Counted from the first letter of the stretch, positions 42,733-51,275 are shown. The stretch: 64,000 bases of DNA from Paludibacteraceae bacterium (GCA_017394705.1 JAFPXH010000009.1:124001-188000), one strand, 5' to 3'. Translations and numbers: made by a program. The notes: a model not told the origin generated them from the letters alone.

Positions 42733-43241
42733 CCTTCTCCATTATTGATGCCATTTTTAAGGCCTTTGTGCAGAAATTTGATATTGCAGACCACACGTAC
42801 AATATCTATGGTCATTCTGCCGGTGCTCAATTTGTCCATCGGTTCGTCTTGTTTTATGATAGCCCGTATTTGGATAAAGCAGTAGCCGCCAATGCCGGCA
42901 CATATACTTTTATCTCGAACAAGCAGGATTTTCCTTATGGGTATCGGAACCTTGGAGGTCTGTCGGCAGTTTCCAATAAAGCTTTCCAGAAGAAACTGGT
43001 GGTGTTTCTGGCAGAAGGAGATACGATACGCGACTCCTATCTGAATGTGACGAATGAGGCGGACAGACAAGGTTCAAACCGGTTTGAGAGGGGAAATCAT
43101 TTCTTCCAATCCGCCGAGAACTATGTCGCGCGGAAAAACATACCTTTGCAGTGGCAGCTACGGACTTTACCGAACGCGGCTCACTCCAATCGCCGCATGG
43201 CTCCCGCAGCGGCTGATTTACTCTACGCAAAGCCTGAGTAA
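42729..43241 (+). pseudogene. 5'-truncated alpha/beta hydrolase
   Basis: The 170 residues cover the C-terminal part of an alpha/beta hydrolase: nucleophile elbow Y-G-H-S-A-G-A-Q near residue 27, then the Asp region V-F-L-A-E-G-D-T and a terminal His region N-A-A-H-S. The N-terminal ~100 or more residues expected before the elbow, including the oxyanion-hole strand and any signal peptide, are absent. An ATG overlapping the GHL10 stop (ATGA) could allow translation. A remnant left by deletion is the best reading; a working short protein is unlikely because the core sheet would be incomplete. Confidence 0.65.
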
Positions 43242-43299
43242 GTTTATATAAGTCAAGTTGCGATAAAATACACATTTTTAACAAAAAACGCGTGAATAC

Positions 43300-43330
43300 T
43301 TGCATATGTCAGAAAATATGCGTAATTTTG
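43300..43330 (+). promoter_or_regulatory. Promoter of the toxin-antitoxin pair
   Basis: TTG at 43300-43302, 20 bases, TAATTTTG at 43323-43330. It lies 32 bases upstream of the antitoxin ATG at 43363. Confidence 0.78.
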
Positions 43331-43362
43331 CGCCGCAAAATCAATTGAAAGGAAAAACAACT

Positions 43363-43506
43363 ATGCAAACAGACGCACAACATCAATTGAATGAAGCACC
43401 CAGTACTACTGATGTAGCAGGTAATGGTAATGTGCAAAAGAAGTACTACACTGCCGATGAAGCAATCGCTTTCTTAGAGCCGCGCATCCGCGCCATGTTC
43501 CAATGA
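43363..43506 (+). CDS. Putative antitoxin of a RelE/ParE-type module
   Basis: A 47-residue protein with a hydrophilic, Gln/Thr-rich first half and a short helix Y-T-A-D-E-A-I-A-F-L-E-P-R-I-R-A-M-F at the end. No DNA-binding domain is evident at this size. The call rests on position: strong promoter, then ATGA overlap with a RelE-like toxin gene. The start at 43363 follows the promoter; a frame from 43300 would begin inside it. Confidence 0.65.
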   Translation: MQTDAQHQLNEAPSTTDVAGNGNVQKKYYTADEAIAFLEPRIRAMFQ

Positions 43507-43844
43507 AAGAGGTTGTTTACACTAAACAGGCTCTTTTGCAATTTGAAGAAAGTGTGAAAGAGTTAGTAGAACAAGGCTACTTTGGCGATGAAGACTACGC
43601 CGTTATGTATATGCGAGATATATTCAGGTATTTTGCACTGAATTTACAATATTCAGTATCTGTTGAAGCACCTGATTGTTTTACTCGGTATTGTGTAGAT
43701 GGCAAAGATTTACATTACGTCCGTTATCGCAAGAATACTCAAACTACTTGGTACGCATTTTACGAGGAGTTAGAAAATGTGTATAGTATTGTTTACCTTG
43801 CCAACAATAAGCTTATAGGTCATTTATTGGACATTAGTTTATAA
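43503..43844 (+). CDS. RelE/ParE-family toxin
   Basis: This 113-residue protein resembles the Bacteroidales branch of RelE/ParE toxins. Features are an N-terminal helix with L-V-E-Q-G-Y-F, a central D-L-H-Y-V-R-Y-R-K-N-T-Q-T-T-W-Y-A-F-Y-E and V-Y-L-A-N-N-K at the end. Such toxins cleave ribosome-bound mRNA or poison gyrase; which applies here cannot be told. It follows the antitoxin with a 4-base overlap and ends at a terminator. Confidence 0.75.
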   Translation: MKEVVYTKQALLQFEESVKELVEQGYFGDEDYAVMYMRDIFRYFALNLQYSVSVEAPDCFTRYCVDGKDLHYVRYRKNTQTTWYAFYEELENVYSIVYLANNKLIGHLLDISL

Positions 43845-43864
43845 CCCTCCGCCGCGAGGGTTTT
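43844..43864 (+). terminator. Terminator of the toxin-antitoxin operon
   Basis: ACCCTC pairs with GAGGGT over a six-base loop, followed by TTT, starting at the toxin stop codon. Confidence 0.7.
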
Positions 43865-44150
43865 GCGGTCGTCGCTTACCGACGTAAAACAGAAGGACAT
43901 AATACATGGCGCAAGGGAGCGCCAAAGAAAAGCGTAATAAGCCAAACTTGATTGTTTGAAAACTCGACACTTTCAATTAATCATTAGATGTTCAAGCATG
44001 GTTTATGCACGCTCACGTATCAGCGTGAGTTTTCCGTGCATTTATTTGAACATCTAAGGTAGTCGAGAACCTCAAACAATCAAATGAAGCGAACGAAAAC
44101 GCACGCTTTTTTTGTATATATATCAATGAAAAACCATAAAAATTCTATAT
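43865..44150. other. Gene-free stretch around the nested hairpin
   Basis: Apart from the hairpin at 43948-44083, this stretch holds short palindromes (GGCGC-AAGGGA-GCGCC near 43915). At 44087-44113 AAGCG pairs with CGCTT before seven T. No coding sequence is supported. Confidence 0.5.
43948..44083 (+). ncRNA. Long nested hairpin, candidate structured RNA or small mobile element
   Basis: Perfect arms pair in order: 43948-43959 with 44072-44083 (12 bp), 43963-43968 with 44062-44067 (6 bp), 43984-43995 with 44046-44057 (12 bp), 44005-44010 with 44036-44041 (6 bp) and 44012-44017 with 44024-44029 (6 bp). No open frame of note lies within. A weak stem with T-run follows at 44087-44113. No -33/-7 promoter was found upstream, so transcription is unproven. 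Confidence 0.5.
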
Positions 44151-47100
44151 ATGAGACGCAAACTATTTTTCGCATTGACGCTGCTGGTGGCAGTCGGAAT
44201 GCAAGCACAAACAAACTCAGTTCCGTTGAATCTGCCGAACGCAGAGGCGTTGTATGATTTCAGCGGAAACGGTCTCAAACAAGCGCCTATCGGAGAGCGT
44301 AAGGCAGACGTTTGGTACGGGGATGTTACGACCACTATCACATGGCAGCTTTCTGCAGATGTCACGGGTAATTTCAGACCGCAGGAATTGTACGGAAAGA
44401 TCACCCATGAGCAAAAAAGCGGAGGCGCGGAACTCGGCGATGCCAATGTTGCTTGGGTAGAAGATATTAATGGTGACGGTAAGGCGGATCTGTCGAGCTT
44501 CAGCGCCGGTATCTTCGTCAAGACAGCGGACGGCTGCGAGCGCATTGACGGTTTGGCGGTAACGAACATGGATATCAACCGCGACGGACGCATAGATTAC
44601 TTGATCCTTGATCGATCTCGCACTTTGTCCAACCGCTCTGAAGCCAAATACGGAGCGATTAACTATCAGTTATCGGACGGTTCGTTCCAAGAGCAACAGA
44701 TGCAAGTGTTCACATGGGATGAGTTCGTGGCTCAGATGACGCCGGAAGAGCGTGACCAATATCAAAATCCGCAGAACTACTCGTTGGGTGAAGTGTCCCG
44801 CTATACCTATACCGCGCAATTAGGAGGTGCTTGTCTGGCTCGTGCACCGAGACGCAATGCACCGGACATCAAAAAAGCACCGGGGGTGGGCACTTTGATT
44901 GGCGCACCCACCAAAGCGCTGGATATGAATAAGGATGGTCTCGTGGACCTTATTGACGAGAAGAATGGTATTATCTATACCAATATGGATAACGGCAAAT
45001 GGGTGTGGACAACTACCAACGGAGCTATCATTCCTGCCGACCTGAATAACGACGGAGTGACAGATTTTGTCTTCCCCGGAGCCAAGTTATACACCGTCAT
45101 TTACGACAAAGCAACGAAGACCTTCAACCAAACGATACTCTATCAGAATGCTACCTCGGATAATATCGTTCATTGCTATGACTTCGATAAGGACGGCGAC
45201 GTAGATATATTAGCTACGTTCACAGCCGAGAATAATCCTACCGGCTACGCTTATACGTGTTTCTTTACCAATAACGGGCAAGGAACCTTCAAGAAGCAAG
45301 CCGAGCAGGACTATGAAGATTATGCCTTAGCATTCGTGGGAATGCAAGATCTGGACGGAGACGGCTACTATGATCTACTGGCATATAATCCAACAGCGAA
45401 TAGAAAATATGACCTGGTGTGGGTAAAAGGCAAGGGCGGCTTGAAATTCAACACCACGCCGCAAGTTTTAGTTACGGATGCTATTACGCGTGAAACCTAT
45501 TGGGATAGTTCCAAGCAACCATTTACCGCCTACCCCGTTAATGCAGAGGACCTGAATGGAGATGGCAAACTGGAGATTTGGGTAAGCGGAACATACTACG
45601 ATTCGACGAAACTCTATTCGATAGAAAACGCAGTAGCCAACCAGGCACCGAGTGCACCGGCTAAACCGAGTTTGGCGTATAACGATGGTCTGCTGACTAT
45701 CACATGGGGTAATGGCTCGGACGATAAGACAGCCACCGGCGACCTCACCTATGCGCTCCGTATCGGCACAACGGCTGGAGGCAATGATATCCTCGCCGCA
45801 CATGCCCTCGCCGACGGTACACGTCGTAACTTCTTGGACGGTAACATGGGTAAGGAGCACTCCTATACCATTGACTTGACTTCCTATACTCCTGCCACTA
45901 TTTATGTAGCCGTACAAACTATTGATGCGCAGCACGCCGGTTCTGTATGGAGCGAGGAAGCTTCGGTGGTACACGATCTCGTTCCGGTAGAATTCGCACT
46001 TGACCGCACAACGATCAATATCAACGAAACGGCTGTACTGACCTTTACCGCGCTGCCCGAAGGATATACCCACCAATGGACCATACAAGATGGTTCGTAC
46101 GTACAGAGCACCGAGTCTGCCTCTAAGTTGATTCTTTCCTTCACTTCCGGTGGTACCAAGACCATCACCCACAAGGTAACGACGCCGAATGGTGGTACGA
46201 AGACCGCCAGCGCAACAATCTTTGTTATGCCTGCCGGCATAGGAGAAAAAGTGGAACTGACGGATGAACAAATACTGACCTTCTTCTGCCCAACGGCAGA
46301 TTATACCTATGACGGACGTATGGACGGTGTACTGCCGACCAATCGTAGCAGTGGTGCATATTATAGCTTCACAGTGCAGAGAGGTAAAGAGAACGGTCTC
46401 TTCTCCAACGCTCCCGGACTATGGAATACCAATATTCTGACAGAAGGCATGTATGTTGGTGATTTTAGTGACCAAAGCTTCATTTGGTACGACTGGAATA
46501 AAGATGGTAACGTTGATTTATTATTTGTAGAAAATTATGGAAGGCAATATAACTACGCTTACTTGCCGCATGAGGAGGATGGATATACGCTCTCTTCGCG
46601 CGTAGATGACGGAGACTTGGCTGCTTTCTTTGCGGAAAAAATCCAAGACTATCGTTATTTCAATTATTTGCTGACCGATGTGGATAACAACGGCTATTTG
46701 GATTCTGTGGCGTTTGTTCTTAATCCTCTTGCCGGAACGGATAGCTATGGTAGTGATATTTATGGTCTTTATGCATGGTATAAGGAGGGCAAAGATGTTA
46801 TTGCAGAAGGCTTCCTTATTCCTGCAGCCGGCAATGCCGGAAGTATAGTGACGGAATGCTACATCACGCCGGAAGAGCATTGCTTGGTAGTTAATTATGC
46901 CCGCGAGTTCAATGGGCTTTATCCAATTATTACTCAGGCAGACACACGCCCCGCTGCACCGACTAATATCCGGGCAACTATGACGGATGACGGTCTGCTG
47001 ATTACATGGGATGCAGCAATAGATGACCACACGCCTGCCGCATCTATGCGCTATAACCTCAGCGTTAAGCAGCAAGGCGCGGATACCTACCTCGTCAGTC

Positions 47101-48566
47101 CGCAGAACGGCGGTAATGCAGACGCAATGTATATCCCCGGATATGACTATATAGAAGGGACAAGTTATCTCATTCCGACCTCTAAACTTGGAACCGGTCG
47201 CTATGGCATCCAATTGCAGGCTCTCGACCGTCAGAACAAGTTGTCTGTCTTCTCACAAACCGTCACCGCAACCGTCATGCGTAACCCGATAGAGGTGCAG
47301 TCCTTCGGTTGCGCCAATGATTATATCACCGTTTCCTACCGTGGCGAGGAAACCACCGGCACGCCTGTCTGGAACTTTGACGGCGGTGTAGCCAACGGAG
47401 AGGGCTTCGGTCCCTACGAAGTATATTGGGAAACAGGCGGAGAGAAGACAATCAGCCTCACGCTGGATGGGCAGACCTATACAGCCACCATCACCATTGA
47501 CAACCCTGGCGAGCTAGATGTCACTATTCCTGACGTGCTCTACGAAGAGACACCGGCTACTGCATCGGTACCCAATGGAGTCAGCTATCAGTGGCTAGCT
47601 TCCATTAACGGAGGAGATATACACCCAGTAGATGAATATGGTATCATCCTAAATCTGGATGAGCACAATAACCCATATTCCAGTACTATTGTTTCTTACG
47701 ACACTCGTCTTACCGTTAATGGGCTCAATGTGACCGCACACTATGTAACTAATCGCACGGACAAGACGCTGGTAGGAAAGGATGTAGTGCTGTATTTGCG
47801 TGTAACCAACGCCAATGGCTGCGAGGCCTTCTTTATGACTCCGGTCACCGTCATGGCGGCTACCGCAATCCCGACGCTCACGCTCGTCACCACCGATGCC
47901 GATGGGCACAATGTCATCGCCTGGACGAACGCAGACGCGTTTGCTTCGGTGAACATTTATAAGGAAGGCGAGGTGCTCAACGAGTACGAGTTAATCGGTA
48001 GTGAGATGGCGTCTGTCGGATCGTTCACGGATACCCATTCTGACGCTTCACAGAAAGCCGAGCGTTACCGTATAACCGGTGTGTTGGCAAGCGGAAATGA
48101 ATCACCGGCAAGCGGCGTGCATAAGACCGTTCACCTCGCTATCAACCGAGGTGTCGAAGATGGCACGTTTAACCTCATCTGGAATGAATATGCCGGTGCG
48201 GATGTTGTGTCCTACAACATCCTCAGGGGCGCAACGCCGACCTCATTGGAGAAAATTGCGACCGTTGCTTCATCGAATGTATCGTACACAGACCGCGCAC
48301 CTGTGGACGAAAAACCCTACTACGTTTTGGAATATGTGCTTTCAAACGCTTCCGCGGCACCAGCAAATGCGCCAAGTGCTAATCGTGCGCCGAAAGCAAA
48401 TGTAGCAGGCCGTTCCAACGTAGTGGACCGCCGCAATGCAGGAGAAGGCATAGAGGATATTTACATCAATCCTTCCGACGCTCTGCGTAAGATCATGGTT
48501 GACAATGTCATCTACATTCTCCGCGGGGATAAGATCTACACCATCACCGGGCAAGAGGTGAAATAG
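44151..48566 (+). CDS. Giant secreted FG-GAP/VCBS and fibronectin-like repeat protein with sorting-like tail
   Basis: The 1471-residue protein has a signal peptide ending M-Q-A-Q. The first ~480 residues hold at least six FG-GAP/VCBS calcium-loop repeats of the form D-x-N-x-D-G-x-x-D (D-I-N-G-D-G-K-A-D, D-M-N-K-D-G-L-V-D, D-L-N-N-D-G-V-T-D, D-F-D-K-D-G-D-V-D, D-L-N-G-D-G-K-L-E). Two fibronectin III-like regions with A-P-S-A-P-A-K-P and A-P-T-N-I-R-A, PKD-like beta domains and further D-x-N-x-D-G loops follow. The tail is R-K-I-M-V-D-N-V-I-Y-I-L ... Y-T-I-T-G-Q. Probably an adhesive surface protein. Confidence 0.88.
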   Translation: MRRKLFFALTLLVAVGMQAQTNSVPLNLPNAEALYDFSGNGLKQAPIGERKADVWYGDVTTTITWQLSADVTGNFRPQELYGKITHEQKSGGAELGDANVAWVEDINGDGKADLSSFSAGIFVKTADGCERIDGLAVTNMDINRDGRIDYLILDRSRTLSNRSEAKYGAINYQLSDGSFQEQQMQVFTWDEFVAQMTPEERDQYQNPQNYSLGEVSRYTYTAQLGGACLARAPRRNAPDIKKAPGVGTLIGAPTKALDMNKDGLVDLIDEKNGIIYTNMDNGKWVWTTTNGAIIPADLNNDGVTDFVFPGAKLYTVIYDKATKTFNQTILYQNATSDNIVHCYDFDKDGDVDILATFTAENNPTGYAYTCFFTNNGQGTFKKQAEQDYEDYALAFVGMQDLDGDGYYDLLAYNPTANRKYDLVWVKGKGGLKFNTTPQVLVTDAITRETYWDSSKQPFTAYPVNAEDLNGDGKLEIWVSGTYYDSTKLYSIENAVANQAPSAPAKPSLAYNDGLLTITWGNGSDDKTATGDLTYALRIGTTAGGNDILAAHALADGTRRNFLDGNMGKEHSYTIDLTSYTPATIYVAVQTIDAQHAGSVWSEEASVVHDLVPVEFALDRTTININETAVLTFTALPEGYTHQWTIQDGSYVQSTESASKLILSFTSGGTKTITHKVTTPNGGTKTASATIFVMPAGIGEKVELTDEQILTFFCPTADYTYDGRMDGVLPTNRSSGAYYSFTVQRGKENGLFSNAPGLWNTNILTEGMYVGDFSDQSFIWYDWNKDGNVDLLFVENYGRQYNYAYLPHEEDGYTLSSRVDDGDLAAFFAEKIQDYRYFNYLLTDVDNNGYLDSVAFVLNPLAGTDSYGSDIYGLYAWYKEGKDVIAEGFLIPAAGNAGSIVTECYITPEEHCLVVNYAREFNGLYPIITQADTRPAAPTNIRATMTDDGLLITWDAAIDDHTPAASMRYNLSVKQQGADTYLVSPQNGGNADAMYIPGYDYIEGTSYLIPTSKLGTGRYGIQLQALDRQNKLSVFSQTVTATVMRNPIEVQSFGCANDYITVSYRGEETTGTPVWNFDGGVANGEGFGPYEVYWETGGEKTISLTLDGQTYTATITIDNPGELDVTIPDVLYEETPATASVPNGVSYQWLASINGGDIHPVDEYGIILNLDEHNNPYSSTIVSYDTRLTVNGLNVTAHYVTNRTDKTLVGKDVVLYLRVTNANGCEAFFMTPVTVMAATAIPTLTLVTTDADGHNVIAWTNADAFASVNIYKEGEVLNEYELIGSEMASVGSFTDTHSDASQKAERYRITGVLASGNESPASGVHKTVHLAINRGVEDGTFNLIWNEYAGADVVSYNILRGATPTSLEKIATVASSNVSYTDRAPVDEKPYYVLEYVLSNASAAPANAPSANRAPKANVAGRSNVVDRRNAGEGIEDIYINPSDALRKIMVDNVIYILRGDKIYTITGQEVK

Positions 48567-48616
48567 AATGAGCCGCTACGCTAAATGAGCGGCGACGCCT
48601 CAATGATGAAATGATA

Positions 48617-48640
48617 AAAAGCGAGTTTCGGCTCGCTTTT
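48617..48640. terminator. Bidirectional terminator between convergent genes
   Basis: AAAAGCGAG-TTTCGG-CTCGCTTTT is a perfect nine-pair hairpin with A-run and T-run on its two sides, suited to both strands. Confidence 0.88.
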
Positions 48641-48674
48641 ATTGCGAAATCCACGAGGTGTTTGCGACAGTATA
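48639..48674 (+). repeat. Direct repeat copy B (orphan)
   Basis: Nearly identical to 42682-42717; read in frame it again gives L-L-R-N-P-R-G-V-C-D-S-I but is attached to no gene. It lies directly after the terminator and just before the convergent lipoprotein stop. Confidence 0.7.
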
Positions 48675-48675
48675 G

Positions 48676-49290
48676 TCAGTTATCCTCTGCCTTCTCCGCT
48701 TCAGGAGTAGGATATTCGAAAGTCAGCGGAATACTTTTAGGAATACTCATAGCAGCGCCTCCCACACGTATAACAGGGCGCAGATTGACCGTGATTTTGC
48801 TGGGCGAATCGCCACGTCCGATCATATTCCATGCCAGTTTACGGACACTGGTTTTACTGCGTCCCGAGAAGAGTTGGTTCATGCTAAAACTGAGCGGCAG
48901 CGCCAAATCGGCATACGTACCACCGAGCACCGTGAAATTCTCCGGCACCGAACCCGCGGCTACTTGGAGCGAGTCATCCAGGCACACGGTGTAATAGAGG
49001 CGTTCCATGGAAGCGATGCCTTTGTTGGGATTGGTCACTTTCATATGAAGCGTGAAACCCATTTTGACATCATCGGTAGGATTCATGACAAAGCGTGTGA
49101 CGCGCGCTATTCCTTGTATACTCAGCAGTTCGCTGCGTGTCATTTCCAAGAAAGTGACATCCGAAAGATGGCTATATTCATAAGTGCAGTCCTTGAGCTT
49201 GACGGCCTGTAGCACAGAGCAAGCACAAAGAGTGAGTGCCAGCAAAGCCACGCATCCAAATCTACTGAGAAGTTTCATAAGATTTTTCAT
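48676..49290 (-). CDS. LEA14-like lipoprotein
   Basis: The 204-residue protein has a lipoprotein-type leader (V-A-L-L-A-L-T-L-C-A-C-S). A WHy/LEA14-like beta-sandwich follows, with M-K-V-T-N-P-N-K-G-I-A-S-M-E-R-L-Y-Y-T-V as the typical N-P-N core and a V-A-A-G-S-V-P-E-N-F strand. Function in the envelope is unknown. ATG at 49290 is used because an upstream extension to 49386 would read through the promoter at 49300-49330. Confidence 0.75.
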   Translation of the reverse strand: MKNLMKLLSRFGCVALLALTLCACSVLQAVKLKDCTYEYSHLSDVTFLEMTRSELLSIQGIARVTRFVMNPTDDVKMGFTLHMKVTNPNKGIASMERLYYTVCLDDSLQVAAGSVPENFTVLGGTYADLALPLSFSMNQLFSGRSKTSVRKLAWNMIGRGDSPSKITVNLRPVIRVGGAAMSIPKSIPLTFEYPTPEAEKAEDN

Positions 49291-49299
49291 TTGACGCTG

Positions 49300-49330
49300 C
49301 AAAATTACACTTTTTTCTGAAAAGTACCAA
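49300..49330 (-). promoter_or_regulatory. Promoter of the LEA14-like lipoprotein gene
   Basis: Minus-strand TTG (49330-49328), 20 bases, TAATTTTG (49307-49300), ten bases before the ATG. Confidence 0.75.
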
Positions 49331-49421
49331 ATAAAAGGAGAACTAAAAGTAAAATAACAGGCGTTTTTGTAAGATTCAGCATACATTTTTTACAAAAAAC
49401 AGAAAAAAATACGTTCATTAT

Positions 49422-49452
49422 TTGCATAAATGCAAAAAATATAGTACTTTTG
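49422..49452 (+). promoter_or_regulatory. Promoter of the NifU-like / GGGtGRT pair
   Basis: TTG at 49422-49424, 20 bases, TACTTTTG at 49445-49452, then a 44-base leader. Confidence 0.8.
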
Positions 49453-49496
49453 TGGCCGGTTTTTAAGAAATCCATTAACAAACAATAGAAATACAC

Positions 49497-50198
49497 ATGA
49501 TTTATTCGAAAGAAGTACAAGAAATGTGCGTTGTAGCGAAGGGTCCGAAGCACGGACCGGCACCTATTCCCGAGGAGGGCAAATGGGTGAAAGCTACTGA
49601 GATCAAAGACATCTCGGGTATGACGCACGGTATCGGCTGGTGTGCTCCGCAACAAGGTTGCTGCAAACTCAGCTTGAATGTAAAAGACGGTATTATCGAG
49701 GAGGCGCTCGTAGAGACTATCGGTTGCTCGGGTATGACCCACTCGGCTGCTATGGCAGCAGAGATCCTGCCGGGCAAGACCATCCTTGAGGCGCTCAACA
49801 CCGACCTCGTTTGCGACGCTATCAACACCGCTATGCGCGAGTTGTTCCTGCAGATCGTTTACGGTCGTACGCAGTCTGCCTTCTCCGAGGGCGGTCTGAC
49901 CATCGGTGCAGGTCTTGAGGACCTCGGTAAGGGACTCGTTTCCCAGTGCGGTACACTCTACTCGACCAAGGCGAAAGGCGTTCGTTACCTGCAGTTAACC
50001 GAAGGTTATATCACCAAGGAGTTCCTCGACGAGGACAATGAGGTTTGCGGATACGAGTACGTTCACATGGGCAAGTTCATGGACGCCGTGAAGAAAGGTG
50101 TTCCGGCAGACGAGGCTCTGAAGAGCGTAACCGGTACTTACGGCCGCACGACCAAAGAGCAAGGTGCAGTTAAATCGATTGATCCACGCAAAAATTAA
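49497..50198 (+). CDS. NifU-like iron-sulfur scaffold protein
   Basis: This 233-residue protein is related to the IscU/NifU N-terminal scaffold family. Conserved cysteines lie in G-W-C-A-P-Q-Q-G-C-C-K-L and in E-T-I-G-C-S-G-M-T-H-S-A-A-M-A, the latter matching the Cys-rich G-C-x-x-x block of IscU. It is longer than IscU by about 100 residues. It is consistently followed by the GGGtGRT protein, as here, 12 bases downstream. Codon use is strongly biased, suggesting high expression. The client of this scaffold is not known. Confidence 0.82.
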   Translation: MIYSKEVQEMCVVAKGPKHGPAPIPEEGKWVKATEIKDISGMTHGIGWCAPQQGCCKLSLNVKDGIIEEALVETIGCSGMTHSAAMAAEILPGKTILEALNTDLVCDAINTAMRELFLQIVYGRTQSAFSEGGLTIGAGLEDLGKGLVSQCGTLYSTKAKGVRYLQLTEGYITKEFLDEDNEVCGYEYVHMGKFMDAVKKGVPADEALKSVTGTYGRTTKEQGAVKSIDPRKN

Positions 50199-50210
50199 GG
50201 AGGAGAGACT

Positions 50211-51221
50211 ATGATTCGTGAAGTAAAATTTGAGTCGCAAGACCGCCGCGAGAAACAGATTCTCGCCGCTCTGAACGCTAACGGTATCGCTTCCATCGAG
50301 GAGGCCAACCAGATTTGCGAGCAATACGGCCTCGATCCTTATCTGACCTGCGAGGAGACCCAACGTATTTGTTTTGAGAACGCGAAATGGGCTTACGTTG
50401 TAGGTACCGCTATCGCGCTGAAGAAAGGCTGCAAGAACGCCGCTGACGCTGCAGAGGCAATCGGTATCGGTCTGCAGGCATTCTGTATCCCGGGTTCCGT
50501 AGCTGACGACCGCAAGGTTGGTATCGGTCACGGTAACTTGGCAGCTCGTCTGCTCCGCGAGGAGACCCAGTGCTTTGCTTTCCTGGCAGGCCACGAGTCT
50601 TTCGCAGCTGCTGAGGGTGCTATCAAGATCGCTGAGATGGCGAACAAAGTTCGTAAGAACCCGCTCCGCTGCATCCTGAACGGTCTGGGCAAAGACGCTG
50701 CAATGATCATCAGCCGTATCAACGGTTTCACCTATGTACAGACCGAGTTCGACTATTTCACGGGCGAACTGAAGATCGTGCGCAAGAAAGCGTACAGCGA
50801 CGGTCCGCGTGCAAAGGTGAACTGCTATGGTGCAGATGACGTTCGCGAGGGTGTAGCTATCCTCTGGCATGAGAACGTGGATGTTTCGATCACCGGTAAC
50901 TCGACCAACCCGACGCGCTTCCAGCACCCGGTAGCAGGTACGTACAAGAAAGAGCGTATCCTGGCCGGCAAGCCGTACTTCAGCGTAGCTTCCGGTGGTG
51001 GTACAGGCCGTACTTTGCACCCGGATAACATGGCAGCAGGTCCTGCTTCGTACGGTATGACCGATACTTTGGGCCGTATGCACAGCGATGCGCAGTTCGC
51101 AGGTTCGAGCTCCGTTCCGGCACACGTAGAGATGATGGGCTTCCTCGGTATCGGTAACAACCCGATGGTAGGATGCACAGTTGCTTGCGCAGTAAACGTA
51201 GCATTGGCGCTGAACAAATAA
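50211..51221 (+). CDS. GGGtGRT protein
   Basis: This 336-residue protein carries the motif that names the family, S-G-G-G-T-G-R-T-L-H-P-D-N, and the Cys at N-P-M-V-G-C-T-V-A-C-A near the C terminus. The family is found in anaerobes paired with a NifU-like protein; its reaction is unknown. Several conserved Cys (I-C-E-Q-Y, C-E-E-T, C-F-E-N-A) could bind a metal cluster, which is inference. GGAGGAG precedes the ATG. Codon bias is strong; it creates a long antisense open frame that is not a gene. Confidence 0.9.
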   Translation: MIREVKFESQDRREKQILAALNANGIASIEEANQICEQYGLDPYLTCEETQRICFENAKWAYVVGTAIALKKGCKNAADAAEAIGIGLQAFCIPGSVADDRKVGIGHGNLAARLLREETQCFAFLAGHESFAAAEGAIKIAEMANKVRKNPLRCILNGLGKDAAMIISRINGFTYVQTEFDYFTGELKIVRKKAYSDGPRAKVNCYGADDVREGVAILWHENVDVSITGNSTNPTRFQHPVAGTYKKERILAGKPYFSVASGGGTGRTLHPDNMAAGPASYGMTDTLGRMHSDAQFAGSSSVPAHVEMMGFLGIGNNPMVGCTVACAVNVALALNK

Positions 51222-51252
51222 AAGAAAATCTAGCAAACTAGATACATATCAA

Positions 51253-51275
51253 CAAACAATCTTTATTTATTCACT
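51253..51275 (+). repeat. 23-nt repeat upstream of first small barrel gene
   Basis: ACAAACAATCTTTATTTATT plus CAC matches 53580-53602 with one difference. It lies in the leader of the 51293 gene. Confidence 0.6.

Noticed and set aside
43948..44083. Retron or group II intron RNA
   Set aside because: No reverse transcriptase or intron-encoded protein is found anywhere in the window.
45468..47213. Minus-strand frames of 267 and 230 codons inside the FG-GAP gene
   Set aside because: The plus-strand protein shows regular calcium-loop repeats across the same stretch.
49995..51236. 413-codon minus-strand frame opposite the GGGtGRT gene
   Set aside because: It arises from strong codon bias on the plus strand; Cys/Arg/Thr-rich with no motif, and the plus-strand proteins are clear family members.
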